Assembly (NCBI RefSeq): GCF_036127095.1
Contig: NZ_CP108006.1
Location: forward strand, 5,385,501-5,449,500
Direction: 5' to 3'
DNA length: 64,000 bases
Origin: Streptomyces sp. NBC_00335
Lineage (GTDB): Bacteria; Actinomycetota; Actinomycetes; Streptomycetales; Streptomycetaceae
The position numbers and the translations under genes are program-made. Below the pieces are notes generated by a model that was not told the DNA's origin, searched no databases, and saw nothing but the letters and a program-made list of their open reading frames with translations. This document shows positions 1-10,980 of the stretch, piece after piece (the first letter of the stretch is position 1; the number at the start of each line of letters is the position of its first letter).

Positions 1-54
1 CGATCGCGTTTAGATGCGTGGGCTGAGTTTCTTATTGACGGGGGAGATGAAGAC

Positions 55-390
55 ATGCCCGGTGGAGGTTTCGTCCGATTGCCAGGCGGCAGCGTGGTCG
101 TCGCGCTCACGCTGCCCAGACCGTCCGTGGAAGGTGCCGTCAAGGGCGGCATCGAAGGCGGCACCGACGGTGGAAACGTCCGCGTGCTGGTGCACGCGGT
201 GAACCGGGCCCGCGCCCTGACCAGGCTGCGGAACCTCGGACTGCGCGCCGTCTACCTGCGCGGCAACGCCCAGCCGCCCACCCCGGACGAGATCACGGCC
301 GTCCTGCACCACCCCGACGGCCTGCTCTGGCGCTGCGCGCCGGACCGGGCGGCGGAGCTGTGGCACCCGATCAGGGCCCTGCTGGGGTGA
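55..390 (+). CDS. small hypothetical protein
   Basis: A 111-residue protein that I do not recognise by family. The ATG is preceded by a purine-rich GGGGGAG about 8 bases upstream, which supports this start. There is no obvious signal peptide or membrane segment. The N-terminal third is Gly/Val-rich; the C-terminal half has an alternating helix/strand character with an Arg-rich stretch (RARALTRLRNLGLRAVYLRG) and ends in a Trp-His-Pro segment. It runs toward pncA on the opposite strand, so it is a stand-alone unit here. Function unknown; it is probably a real gene because of the ribosome binding site and the Streptomyces-like third-position GC. Confidence 0.55.
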   Translation: MPGGGFVRLPGGSVVVALTLPRPSVEGAVKGGIEGGTDGGNVRVLVHAVNRARALTRLRNLGLRAVYLRGNAQPPTPDEITAVLHHPDGLLWRCAPDRAAELWHPIRALLG

Positions 391-397
391 GCGGGCG

Positions 398-439
398 GGG
401 CTGAGAGAGGGCTGAGCGAGGGCTGAGCCGCGGGCTGAG
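398..439. repeat. four short direct repeats GGGCTGAG
   Basis: Four copies of GGGCTGAG occur at 11-12 base spacing directly after the stop of the first gene and before the convergent stop of pncA. They do not form a clear hairpin. This is probably a slippage product in intergenic DNA. Confidence 0.6.
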
Positions 440-471
440 CGGCCCCGGAGGCGCCCCGCGGGTGCCCGGTG

Positions 472-1071
472 TCAGCCGGCCACCACCGGGGTCCCGCTCA
501 GCTCCACACCGGCTTCCCGCAGCTCGGCCAGCGCGCGGGTCGTGGTGTGCGGGGCCACCCCGGCCGTCAGGTCCAGCAGGACGTGCGTACGGAACCCCGC
601 GCGGGCCGCGTCCAGGGCGGTGGCCTTGACGCAGTGGTCGGTGGCGATGCCGACCACGTCGACCTCGGTGACGTGCCGGTCGCGCAGCCACTCCGTGAGC
701 CCGCGGCCGTTCTCGTCCGCGCCCTCGAAGCCGCTGTACGCCGCTTCGTACGCGCCCTTGTCGAAGACGGCGGCCACGGCCCCCGAGGCGACGGCGGGCG
801 CGAAGTTCGGGTGGAAGCCCACGCCCTCGGTCCCGGCGACGCAGTGCACCGGCCAGGAGGTCTCGTAGTCCGGCTGGGCCGGGGGGTGCGCGAAGTGGGA
901 CCCGGGGTCGATGTGGTGGTCGCGGGTGGCGACGACGTGCCGGTAGCCGGCGGTGGCCTGCCCGATGAGCTCGGTGATGGCGGCCGCGATGTCGGCTCCG
1001 CCGGTGACCGCGAGGCTGCCGCCCTCGCAGAAGTCGTTCTGTACGTCGACGACGATCAGTGCGCGGTGCAT
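472..1071 (-). CDS. pncA: nicotinamidase (isochorismatase-like)
   Basis: A 199-residue cysteine hydrolase that deamidates nicotinamide to nicotinate for NAD salvage. The triad is visible: D9 in VVDVQNDF, K105 in FDKGAYE, and C147 in GIATDHCVKA. The metal-binding region RDHHIDPGSHF (about 50-60) is also intact. The start is the ATG of MHRALIVVDVQ with GAAGGG upstream; a longer in-frame reading upstream is low-complexity and not believable. Its partner pncB follows upstream on the same strand, about 190 bases away, so the two consecutive Preiss-Handler steps sit together. The intervening stretch holds a GC-rich palindromic element, so co-transcription is uncertain. Confidence 0.95.
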   Translation of the reverse strand: MHRALIVVDVQNDFCEGGSLAVTGGADIAAAITELIGQATAGYRHVVATRDHHIDPGSHFAHPPAQPDYETSWPVHCVAGTEGVGFHPNFAPAVASGAVAAVFDKGAYEAAYSGFEGADENGRGLTEWLRDRHVTEVDVVGIATDHCVKATALDAARAGFRTHVLLDLTAGVAPHTTTRALAELREAGVELSGTPVVAG

Positions 1072-1129
1072 GTCCGGTGCCCTTCGGCTTGGTGTGTGGT
1101 GGCGGGTGCTGGGCGGGAGACCCTGCGGG

Positions 1130-1262
1130 GGCTCTTCCCCCACCCCGCCCCTTCCCGAAACTGGGGGCTCCGCCCCCAGCCCCCCTCTGCGGGCGCCGAC
1201 GCGCCCGCGCGTCCGGGCTGACGCCGGCCGAATCCAGCCCCACCGGCGTGTGAGGCGCGGGG
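1130..1262. repeat. GC-rich intergenic palindromic element
   Basis: Between pncA and pncB lie a perfect GGGGGCT-ccg-AGCCCCC-type hairpin (about 1163-1185) and a CAGCCCCACCGGCGTGTGAGG motif. Related CAGCCCC..CGGCGTTTGAGG motifs recur at 7590-7830. This looks like a dispersed Streptomyces intergenic element, possibly acting as a terminator for pncB transcripts. Confidence 0.5.
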
Positions 1263-1263
1263 T

Positions 1264-2592
1264 CTACACGTACTCGGTCGGGATCACGGCCTCGCCGCGC
1301 GACAGCTGCGTGGCGGAGAGCGGCAGGCCCGTCAGGGCCTCGCGGTGGCGGTCGCGGGCCGCCTCCAGGGACTCCCGGGCCACGACCTCGCCGCCCTTGA
1401 CCAGCTCCACCAGGAGCTGCTTGTCCGCCAAGGCGGCCGGCACCGGCCCGGTCCCGAGGACCTCCGCCTCCGCGACCCCCTCGGAGTCGACCCGGCGGGC
1501 AGCCCACTTGCGCCCCCCGACGGAGGTCTTGCCGCCGGAGGACTTCTTCGCGACCGACACCAGCGGCGCCTTCGGATCGGCCGAGGCCGCCCGCGCCACC
1601 AGCTTGTAGACCATCGAGCACGTCGGGTGCCCGCTGCCCGTCACCAGCTGGGTGCCGACCCCGTACGCGTCCACCGGCGCGGCCGCCAGCGAGGCGATCG
1701 CGTACTCGTCGAGGTCCGAGGTCACCACGATCTTCGTCGCGGTCGCCCCCAGCTCGTCCAGCTGCTGCCGCACCCGGTGCGCGACCAGCAGCAGGTCCCC
1801 GGAGTCGATGCGGACGGCGCCCAGGTCCGTCCCGGCGACCTCCACGGCCGTCCGGACCGCCTCCGCCACGTCGTAGGTGTCGACCAGCAGCGTGGTGCCG
1901 CGGCCCAGCGAGGCGACCTGCGCGGTGAAGGCGTCCCGCTCGCTGTCGTGCAGCAGGGTGAAGGCGTGCGCGCTCGTGCCGACCGTCGGGATCCCGTACC
2001 GGAAGCCGGCCGCGAGGTCCGAGGTCGAGGTGAAACCGCCGACGTACGCGGCGCGCGCCGAGGCGACGGCCGCCAGTTCGTGCGTGCGCCGGGCGCCCAT
2101 CTCGATGAGCGGCCGGCCGCCGGCGGCCGAGGCCATCCGGGAGGCGGCCGCGGCGATCGCGGAGTCGTGGTTGAGGATCGACAGGATCACGGTCTCCAGC
2201 AGCACGCACTCGGCGAAGCTGCCCTCGACGCGCAGGACCGGCGAGCCGGGGAAGTAGACCTCGCCCTCCGGGTAGCCCCAGACGTCGCCGGAGAAGCGGT
2301 AGGAGGCGAGCCAGTCCAGGGTGCGGGCGTCGACGACGTTCCGCTCGCGCAGGAACTCCAGTACGGCGCCGTCGAAGCGGAAGTTCTCCACCGCGTCGAG
2401 CACCCGGCCGGTCCCCGCGATCACTCCGTAGCGGCGCCCCTCGGGGAGCCGGCGGGTGAACACCTCGAAGACCGAGCGGCGGTCGGCCGTGCCGTTGGCC
2501 AGCGCGGCCTGCAACATCGTGAGCTCGTAATGGTCCGTGAAGAGCGCTGTCGACGGCACGTCCACCGGCAGGCCCAGGTCCGCAGGGTTCAT
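1264..2592 (-). CDS. pncB: nicotinate phosphoribosyltransferase
   Basis: A 442-residue enzyme that joins nicotinate and PRPP to give nicotinate mononucleotide with ATP hydrolysis. The N-terminal [13 protein letters not shown] motif, the [16 protein letters not shown] strand and the VRIDSGDL phosphoribosyl-binding segment are characteristic of the NAPRTase family, and the length is normal. The start is ATG of MNPADLGLP; further upstream the frame runs through the divergent clpS gene. An 11-bp-arm palindrome (2610-2634) sits 18 bases upstream of the start, where a repressor would act. The gene is divergent to clpS, as in other actinobacteria. Confidence 0.95.
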   Translation of the reverse strand: MNPADLGLPVDVPSTALFTDHYELTMLQAALANGTADRRSVFEVFTRRLPEGRRYGVIAGTGRVLDAVENFRFDGAVLEFLRERNVVDARTLDWLASYRFSGDVWGYPEGEVYFPGSPVLRVEGSFAECVLLETVILSILNHDSAIAAAASRMASAAGGRPLIEMGARRTHELAAVASARAAYVGGFTSTSDLAAGFRYGIPTVGTSAHAFTLLHDSERDAFTAQVASLGRGTTLLVDTYDVAEAVRTAVEVAGTDLGAVRIDSGDLLLVAHRVRQQLDELGATATKIVVTSDLDEYAIASLAAAPVDAYGVGTQLVTGSGHPTCSMVYKLVARAASADPKAPLVSVAKKSSGGKTSVGGRKWAARRVDSEGVAEAEVLGTGPVPAALADKQLLVELVKGGEVVARESLEAARDRHREALTGLPLSATQLSRGEAVIPTEYV

Positions 2593-2609
2593 GCGACGGA
2601 TGCTAGCGC

Positions 2610-2634
2610 ACATCTCGTCAAAGTGACGAGATGT
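2610..2634. promoter_or_regulatory. operator-like palindrome between pncB and clpS
   Basis: Perfect inverted repeat ACATCTCGTCA-AAG-TGACGAGATGT with 11-bp arms and a 3-base spacer. It lies 18 bases before the pncB start and about 40 bases before clpS. There is no T-run, so a protein-binding site is likelier than a terminator. The cognate regulator is not in the window. Confidence 0.6.
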
Positions 2635-2673
2635 AGGGGTCCGTTTGTGCGACGGGCCCCTGTCAGTGGCAGC

Positions 2674-2988
2674 ATGGGACAAGTGAGTGTTGCTCCCATT
2701 GAGATCGAACGCACCGAATCGGCCGAAGAGACCTTCGCGGTCCCCGAACCCGACGTCCCGTGGGTGACCCTGGTGCACAACGACCCGGTCAACCTCATGA
2801 GCTACGTGACGTACGTGTTCCAGGCGTACTTCGGCTACTCCAAGGACAAGGCGAACAAGCTGATGATGGACGTCCACCACAAGGGTCGGGCGGTCGTCTC
2901 CAGCGGCAGCCGCGAGGAGATGGAACGGGACGTGCAGGCCATGCACGGCTACGGCCTCTGGGCGACCATGTCCCAGGACCGCAACTGA
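2674..2988 (+). CDS. clpS: ATP-dependent Clp protease adaptor ClpS
   Basis: A 104-residue N-recognin adaptor that hands N-degron substrates to the ClpA/C AAA+ unfoldase. The core [20 protein letters not shown] contains the invariant HND-PVN substrate-pocket residues, followed by the conserved VHHKGRA and AMHGYGLW segments. The start is taken at ATG (MGQVSVAP); the in-frame GTG three codons later is an equally good start. It overlaps the following DUF2017 gene by one base (TGATG), so the two are translationally coupled. Confidence 0.95.
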   Translation: MGQVSVAPIEIERTESAEETFAVPEPDVPWVTLVHNDPVNLMSYVTYVFQAYFGYSKDKANKLMMDVHHKGRAVVSSGSREEMERDVQAMHGYGLWATMSQDRN

Positions 2989-3602
2989 TGGGCGGCGTGT
3001 TCGAGCCCCTGAAGGCCGGCGGGGCCGCCATCGCACTGGACGAGATCGAGATCTCGATCCTGCGCTCCCTGGCCGTGCAGCTGCTGGAGCTCATCGGTCC
3101 CGGCGACCCGGAGCCCGAGCCGGACGCCGACCCGCTGGCCGCGCTCTTCGCCTCCTCCGACGGCCCGACCGAGCCCCCCTCCGACCCGGCCCTGGCCCGG
3201 CTCTTCCCCGACGCCTACGGCGGCCCGGAGACCCCGGCGAACGCCGACACCGAGGAGCTGCGGGCCCACTCGGCCGAGTTCCGCCGCTTCACCGAGAACG
3301 ACCTGCGCACCCGCAAGCGGGAGGACGCGCTGGCCGTCGTACGCAGCCTGGACGGGCTCAGCCCGGCCGGCGACGGGGCGGCCGTCCTGGAGGTCGACGG
3401 GGAGGTGCGGCTGCGCTGGCTGGGCGCCCTGAACGACCTGCGGCTCACCATCGCGGCCCGCCTCGACATCACGGAGGACGACGAGAGCGCCGTGCTCTTC
3501 CGGCTCCCGGACGACGATCCGCGCAAGCCGATGGTGATGGCGTACCTCTGGCTCGGCGGTCTCCAGGAGACCCTCGTCGAGACGCTGAGCGACACCCTCT
3601 GA
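2988..3602 (+). CDS. DUF2017 family protein
   Basis: A 204-residue soluble protein of the actinobacterial DUF2017 family, always found directly after clpS. The N-terminal FEPLKAGGAAIALDEIEISILRSL and C-terminal AYLWLGGLQETLVETL helices are the family hallmarks; the middle is acidic and Pro/Asp-rich. Start ATG overlaps the clpS stop. Biochemical role unknown; its constant pairing suggests a part in Clp-dependent turnover, which is inference. Confidence 0.9.
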   Translation: MGGVFEPLKAGGAAIALDEIEISILRSLAVQLLELIGPGDPEPEPDADPLAALFASSDGPTEPPSDPALARLFPDAYGGPETPANADTEELRAHSAEFRRFTENDLRTRKREDALAVVRSLDGLSPAGDGAAVLEVDGEVRLRWLGALNDLRLTIAARLDITEDDESAVLFRLPDDDPRKPMVMAYLWLGGLQETLVETLSDTL

Positions 3603-3679
3603 GCGGTGCTCCGCAGAACCCTCTGAAGATCCTCAAGCGGGTCGGCCGTTCGCTCAGCGGACGCTCAAATCCGGATAAC

Positions 3680-3710
3680 GATCAGATCACCACGATGTGG
3701 TGATCTGATC
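3680..3710. promoter_or_regulatory. perfect 14-bp-arm palindrome downstream of DUF2017
   Basis: GATCAGATCACCAC-GAT-GTGGTGATCTGATC: a perfect inverted repeat with a 3-base loop, much less GC-rich than its surroundings. It directly precedes a separate T-tailed terminator hairpin. It could be the first stem of a tandem terminator or a binding site for the permease promoter region about 235 bases downstream. The rest of 3603-3944 holds no gene I can support. Confidence 0.65.
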
Positions 3711-3714
3711 CATT

Positions 3715-3739
3715 TCAGGACCTCTGTCCTGATTTTTTT
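3715..3739 (+). terminator. intrinsic terminator with T-tract
   Basis: Stem TCAGGAC / GTCCTGA with a 4-base CTCT loop followed by seven T residues. This is a textbook intrinsic terminator, which is uncommon in Streptomyces, ending the clpS-DUF2017 transcript. Confidence 0.85.
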
Positions 3740-3944
3740 ATGCCCTGCGTCACATTTTCCACCCTCCTGCACCCGTAAGCACGTGATAAATCTTCACGAC
3801 CGCCGAGGGGGCGCCACCCATGCCCCCCGGCCTGCTTGAACCGGCTGACCGCCGGGTGCAACTCCATCCGTATCCGGGGGGATCGAGGACCCGATCCGCT
3901 GCCAGTCATGGCGCGGGTCGGCGTGGAGAAAGGCGCACCAAGAC

Positions 3945-5366
3945 ATGACCTCCGTACAGGTCGACGAGCAGCAGCACGACACAACCGACGGCGACGGCTA
4001 CCACCGCGCACTCGGCGCCCGCCAGATCCAGATGATCGCGATCGGCGGCGCCATCGGCACCGGCCTCTTCCTGGGCGCCGGCAAGGCCATCTCCAAGGCC
4101 GGCCCCAGCCTGATCCTGGCCTACGCCATCGCGGGCCTGGTCATCTTCTTCATCATGCGGGCCCTGGGCGAACTGCTCATGTACCGCCCGGTGTCCGGCT
4201 CCTTCTCGGACTACGCCCGGGAGTTCCTCGGCCCCTTCTGGGGTTACGTGACCGGCTGGACCTACTGGCTCTTCTGGGTGGTCACCGGCATCACCGAAGT
4301 CACCGCCGCGGCGCAGTACATGTCGTACTGGACCCATGACAGCTTCCCGCAATGGGCCTACGCGCTGATCTTCACGGTCATCCTCTACGGCGCCAACCTG
4401 ATCTCCGTGAAGCTCTTCGGCGAGCTGGAGTTCTGGTTCTCCATGGTCAAGGTCACCGCCATCGTCGGCATGATCCTGATCTGCGCCGGCATCCTCACCA
4501 TCGGCTTCTCCGACGCCGCGGACACCGCCACCGTCTCCAACCTGTGGAACGACGGCGGCTTCTTCCCCAAGGGCATCGGCGGCACGCTGATGACCCTGCA
4601 GATCGTCATGTTCGCCTTCCTCGCCGTCGAGCTGGTCGGCGTCACCGCCGGCGAGTCCAAGGACCCCGAGAAGACCCTGCCCAAGGCCATCAACACCGTG
4701 CCGTGGCGCATCGCCGTCTTCTACGTCGGCGCGCTGATCATGATCCTGTCGGTCGTCCCGTGGCACGAGTTCCAGCCCGGCGTCAGCCCCTTCGTCGCCG
4801 CCTTCGAGAAGATGGGCCTCGGCGTCGGCGCCGCCATCGTCAACTTCGTCGTCCTGACCGCGGCCCTGTCCTCCTGCAACTCGGGCATGTACTCCACCGG
4901 CCGCATGCTGCGCGACCTCGCCCTCAACGGCCAGGGCCCGAAGTTCTTCACCAAGCTCACCAAGAGCGGCACCCCGCTGATCGGCACCACCTTCTCGGCG
5001 GGCCTGATGCTCGTCGGCGTCTGGATCAACTACGTGGCCCCCGGCAAGGCCTTCGACTACGTCGTCTCCTTCGCCACCATCTCCGGCATGTGGGCCTGGA
5101 TCATGATCCTGGTCTGCCAGATCCGCTACCGCGCCGCCTCCGACCGCGGCGACCTGCCCAAGTCCCCGTTCCGCGCCCCCGGCGCCCCGTTCACGAGCTA
5201 CTTCGCCCTGGCCTTCATCGGCATGGTCATCGTGATGATGGGCGTCGACAAGGACGCCCGGGTCTCGCTCTACTGCGCCCCGCTGTGGGGTCTGCTGCTG
5301 GGCGTCTCCTACCTGGTGATGAAGTCCCGCGACCCGCGCGGCGCCGCCTTCACCAAGGCCTCGTAG
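3945..5366 (+). CDS. amino-acid permease (APC superfamily, AAT type)
   Basis: A 473-residue, about 12-helix cytoplasmic-membrane transporter. After a hydrophilic 25-residue N-tail it carries the APC signature LGARQIQMIAIGGAIGTGLF (about 27-46) and the segments PVSGSFSDYAREFLGPFWGY and GESKDPEKTLPKAIN typical of the AAT family (AnsP, GabP, CycA, AroP relatives). Substrate cannot be fixed from sequence; L-asparagine or D-Ser/Ala/Gly type permeases are the closest by feel. The gene is monocistronic: it is preceded by a terminator and followed by a strong 16-bp hairpin. It interrupts the otherwise conserved clpS-DUF2017-mec order seen in mycobacteria. Confidence 0.88.
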   Translation: MTSVQVDEQQHDTTDGDGYHRALGARQIQMIAIGGAIGTGLFLGAGKAISKAGPSLILAYAIAGLVIFFIMRALGELLMYRPVSGSFSDYAREFLGPFWGYVTGWTYWLFWVVTGITEVTAAAQYMSYWTHDSFPQWAYALIFTVILYGANLISVKLFGELEFWFSMVKVTAIVGMILICAGILTIGFSDAADTATVSNLWNDGGFFPKGIGGTLMTLQIVMFAFLAVELVGVTAGESKDPEKTLPKAINTVPWRIAVFYVGALIMILSVVPWHEFQPGVSPFVAAFEKMGLGVGAAIVNFVVLTAALSSCNSGMYSTGRMLRDLALNGQGPKFFTKLTKSGTPLIGTTFSAGLMLVGVWINYVAPGKAFDYVVSFATISGMWAWIMILVCQIRYRAASDRGDLPKSPFRAPGAPFTSYFALAFIGMVIVMMGVDKDARVSLYCAPLWGLLLGVSYLVMKSRDPRGAAFTKAS

Positions 5367-5465
5367 GGGCCTTCCCGAACCGTGGGTCCCGGCCGCCTGT
5401 CACGGCCGGGAACCGCGCGGCTTTCCGGCGCGATCCCTTGCGCACAGGGGCTCGCGTCCACCATT

Positions 5466-5504
5466 CGGGCCCTCGCGTACCAGTCCTCGGTACGCGAGGG
5501 CCCG
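5466..5504 (+). terminator. strong hairpin terminator after permease
   Basis: Perfect 16-bp stem CGGGCCCTCGCGTACC / GGTACGCGAGGGCCCG with a 7-base loop, between the permease stop and mec. No long T-run, typical for the genus. Confidence 0.8.
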
Positions 5505-5523
5505 TCTGCTTATCCTGTCGCTC

Positions 5524-5946
5524 ATGCTGACCATCACCCAGGCCCTCCACGACCAGATCGTCGCGCACGCCCGTCAGGACCACCCCGACGAGGCCTGCGG
5601 CGTGGTGGCCGGCCCGGCGGGCACGGACCGCCCGGAGCGGTTCGTACCGATGCTGAACGCGGCCCGTTCGCCCACGTTCTACGAGTTCGACTCGAAGGAC
5701 CTGCTCAAGCTCTACCGCGACCTGGACGACCGGGACGAAGAACCCGTCATCGTCTACCACTCGCACACCGCGACCGAGGCCTACCCCTCGCGCACGGACG
5801 TCACGTACGCGAACGAGCCCGGCGCCCACTACGTGCTGGTCTCCACCGCCGACAAGGACGGCCTCGGGGACTTCCAGTTCCGGTCGTACCGGATCGTCGA
5901 AGGCGTGATCACGGAGGAAGAAGTGCAGGTCGTAGCGGCCTATTGA
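5524..5946 (+). CDS. mec: Mec-type JAMM metallopeptidase (CysO-cysteine peptidase)
   Basis: A 140-residue Mov34/MPN/PAD-1 domain protein. E23 in HPDEACG and the JAMM zinc motif H79-S-H81 ... D92 (YHSHTATEAYPSRTD) are all present, so the enzyme should be an active zinc isopeptidase. In mycobacteria Mec releases cysteine from the CysO-cysteine adduct made by CysM; cysO and cysM follow here. Mec itself lies upstream of the SigR-type promoter and Cys leader peptide, so it may be transcribed separately from cysO-cysM. Confidence 0.9.
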   Translation: MLTITQALHDQIVAHARQDHPDEACGVVAGPAGTDRPERFVPMLNAARSPTFYEFDSKDLLKLYRDLDDRDEEPVIVYHSHTATEAYPSRTDVTYANEPGAHYVLVSTADKDGLGDFQFRSYRIVEGVITEEEVQVVAAY

Positions 5947-6025
5947 GGCACCGGCACAGGGCTACTTCTCAGTATGTGAGCGATATCCGTCCACGATGCG
6001 GGATCACACTCCAAACCAGGGACCG

Positions 6026-6045
6026 GGAATCGTTAACATGACCGC

Positions 6046-6051
<6 letters not shown>
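6026..6051 (+). promoter_or_regulatory. SigR-type (oxidative-stress ECF) promoter
   Basis: GGAAT at 6026-6030 and GTT at 6049-6051 with an 18-base spacer match the Streptomyces SigR consensus GGAAT-N18/19-GTT. Transcription would begin about 10 bases after the GTT, that is at or next to the in-frame GTG at 6061 of the leader peptide. Cysteine synthase genes are established SigR targets in the genus. Confidence 0.65.
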
Positions 6052-7477
<1,426 letters not shown>

Positions 7478-7579
7478 CCCCCGACGGCGGAGGCGATCCG
7501 ACTCCACCCCGGCCCCGCTGGCCCGGGTGCCGCTGCACGGCGAGGAGTCCCGGGTGCGGCGCCGTTGCCGGGGGCCAGC

Positions 7580-7850
7580 CCCCGGACCCCTGCTCCTCAA
7601 ACGCCGGAGGGGCTGGATTCTGCCCGGTCGGGGCTGGATTGCCCGCAGGGCAATTCCAGCCCCGACGGCGTTTGAGGAGCAGGGGTCCGGGGCGGAGCCA
7701 GGGGGTCCGGGCGCAGCCCGGGCCCCTTTCCTTCAGCCCGTCCGGCGTGTGCGGACCGGGGTCAGGGCGGAGCCCTGCGCCACACCCAGCCCCGCCGGCG
7801 TTTGAGGCGCGGGTCCGGGCAGAGCCCGGGGAACGGTGGAAGGGCGGGTA
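7580..7850. repeat. nested inverted repeats in a 550-base gene-free gap
   Basis: Arms of about 40 bases at 7580-7619 and 7653-7693 are near-perfect inverted copies built around GCTCCTCAAACGCCG and CAGCCCC, enclosing a small GCCC-gca-GGGC hairpin. Further single copies of the same motif occur at about 7735-7755 and 7785-7815. No gene in 7478-8027 is supported. The motif is shared with the element at 1130-1262 and is a dispersed intergenic repeat, possibly with terminator function for cysM. Confidence 0.65.
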
Positions 7851-8027
7851 GGGGACTTCGCCCCGCAAGGCCGACCCACCCGCACCCGCCCACCGGCCCC
7901 GCCCCGGGACGGCAGTGGCGGGCACGCCGACCAACCACCGCCGGACGGAGTCCGGCGCAGCGGCGCGAAGCCGGTAAGGCCCGCCAGGGCCGCACCGCGC
8001 GAGCGGCGCGTCAAGAAGGGGCCCGCT

Positions 8028-8447
8028 TCAGCCGGACGACCCGGGTCCTCCCAGCCCCCCGAGCCCCTTCACCTCGTCCCACACCGCCGGATCCACCTTC
8101 CCCAGCGGCCGTGCCCGCGCGAACTCCCATACCGACACCTCCACGACCCGGTCCGCCTCCAGGAACCCGCCCCGCGCCCCCACCACCCCCGGCGGCAGCG
8201 GGATCACCCCGGCGCTCCGGTCGTCGTACTTCCCGGTGATCCTCGCGATCCGCGCCCGGTGGCCCCGTACGCCCAGCACCAGGACGGGGCGTCCGTCCTC
8301 CAGGGACCACAGCTCACCGGCCTCGGGCCGCGGCAGCGGTCCCGGTCCGTGCGGCGGATCGGCGGCCCGCCGTACCCGCCGGGGGAGGAGCACCAGCAGG
8401 ATCACGACCACCACCGCGGCGACCGCCGGCCACCAGGACGTGTCCAT
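8028..8447 (-). CDS. membrane-anchored PemK/MazF-like protein
   Basis: A 139-residue protein. An N-terminal membrane helix (WWPAVAAVVVVILLVLLP, about 5-22) is followed by an Arg/Pro linker and a small beta-rich domain. In that domain GELWSLEDGRPVLVLGVRG and RITGKYDDRSAGVIPLP resemble the PemK/MazF family (GE.W and RP.LVL patterns). There is no adjacent antitoxin gene. The start is ATG of MDTSWWP; an in-frame upstream extension is implausible. It may be a domesticated RNase-fold protein rather than a toxin; assignment to the family is moderate. Confidence 0.6.
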   Translation of the reverse strand: MDTSWWPAVAAVVVVILLVLLPRRVRRAADPPHGPGPLPRPEAGELWSLEDGRPVLVLGVRGHRARIARITGKYDDRSAGVIPLPPGVVGARGGFLEADRVVEVSVWEFARARPLGKVDPAVWDEVKGLGGLGGPGSSG

Positions 8448-8685
8448 ACTCCGACCGTAGTCCTGCCCGGCGCCCCCGGCATGGCGGCAGCACCCCGGCG
8501 GCCGCACCGCAACACCATGCCGAACGGCAACCCGAGTCCGCCCCGTCGCTCCCCCGGGTGACAGCTCAGGTGATTCGCCCCACAACGGCCTGCCGCGGAG
8601 GAGCGACCGGGCGTTTCGCGCCTTACGCTCGACCCACGCACGGCCCGCATTCCGTCCACGGACCGTCCACGGAGGTTCACGCTCC

Positions 8686-9438
8686 ATGAAGCTCACCGTC
8701 GTCGGCTGTTCGGGCTCGTTCCCGTCCGCGGAATCGGCCTGTTCGAGCTACCTCGTCGAGGCCGACGGCTTCCGGCTGCTCCTCGACATGGGCAACGGCT
8801 CCCTCGGCGAGCTCCAGCGGCACATCGGGCTCTACGATCTCGACGCGATCTTCCTCAGCCACCTGCACGCCGATCACTGCATCGACATGTGCGCCTACTT
8901 CGTCGCCCGCTTCTACCGCCACGAGGGCGGCCGCTGCGGAACCATCCCCGTCTACGGCCCCGAGGGCACCGAGAAGCGCCTCTCCACCGCCTACGAGGAC
9001 GTCCCCGACGAGCGTTCCATGAGCGAGGTCTTCGACTTCCGGACCCTGAAGTCCGGCACCTTCGAGATCGGCCCGTTCCAGGTCCGCACCGAGAAGGTCT
9101 GCCATCCCGTCGAGTCCTACGGGATCCGCGTCGAGCACGGCGGCCGCTCGCTCACGTACTCCGGCGACACCGGCGTCTGCCCCGAGCTGGGCCTGCTCAC
9201 CGAGGACACCGACCTGTTCCTGTGCGAGGCCTCCTTCACGCACGGCAAGGAGGACATCCCGGACCTCCACCTCAACGGCCGCGAGGCCGGCGAGTTTGCC
9301 CGCGCCGGCCGCGCCGGGCGGCTCGTCCTGACGCACATCCCGCCGTGGACCGACGCCGAACGCAACCTGGCCGACGCCCGCGCGGTCTACGACGGCCCGG
9401 TGGAGCTGGCGTACACGGGCGCGGTGTACGAGGTCTAG
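8686..9438 (+). CDS. MBL-fold metallo-hydrolase
   Basis: A 250-residue metallo-beta-lactamase-fold enzyme with the metal motif SHLHADHCID (about 64-73), later metal ligands in YSGDTGVCPE and LTHIPPW, and no membrane segment. Its position between cysM and rph corresponds to Rv1339 in Mycobacterium, a family reported to act on cyclic nucleotides. Whether this one does is inference. ATG has GGAGG about 9 bases upstream. Confidence 0.88.
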   Translation: MKLTVVGCSGSFPSAESACSSYLVEADGFRLLLDMGNGSLGELQRHIGLYDLDAIFLSHLHADHCIDMCAYFVARFYRHEGGRCGTIPVYGPEGTEKRLSTAYEDVPDERSMSEVFDFRTLKSGTFEIGPFQVRTEKVCHPVESYGIRVEHGGRSLTYSGDTGVCPELGLLTEDTDLFLCEASFTHGKEDIPDLHLNGREAGEFARAGRAGRLVLTHIPPWTDAERNLADARAVYDGPVELAYTGAVYEV

Positions 9439-9454
9439 CCGACGCTCCACGACG

Positions 9455-9490
9455 AAGCCCCCGCCCTCCCTTCCGGGAGAGCGGGGGCTT
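9455..9490. terminator. bidirectional terminator between MBL and PTS genes
   Basis: Stem AAGCCCCCGC / GCGGGGGCTT with an inner CTCCC / GGGAG stem. It lies between two converging genes and serves both strands. Confidence 0.85.
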
Positions 9491-9513
9491 TCGCGTGGTG
9501 TGGGGCGGGAGAC

Positions 9514-10779
<1,266 letters not shown>

Positions 10780-10874
10780 CAACTTCCTCCAGTGGACAAG
10801 ACGCTGCCTGGGGACATGGAAAAGGGGGGTGGCGGCGTCTCAAGGAAAGGGGAGGACCCCGGGCCGAAAGGCCT

Positions 10875-10908
10875 ACGTGGTCTACACCACTCAGTGGTGT
10901 AGACCAGT
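10875..10908 (-). promoter_or_regulatory. double DasR-type operator (dre) before nagE2
   Basis: TGGTCTACACCAC-TCA-GTGGTGTAGACCA (10878-10906) is a perfect 13-bp-arm palindrome made of two head-to-head sites. Each differs by one base from the GTGGTCTAGACCAC dre core. DasR releases these sites when glucosamine-6-P accumulates. Confidence 0.85.
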
Positions 10909-10980
10909 TGTAGCACGGTGAGGTCCGCGTAAGGAACCCACCAATTCCGTGGTGGAAGACACACCGGGACATACATGGCA

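Noticed and set aside
371..2209. A 612-codon frame spanning pncA and part of pncB on the same strand
   Set aside because: Arg/Gly/Pro-rich translation in a different frame from the two clear enzymes.
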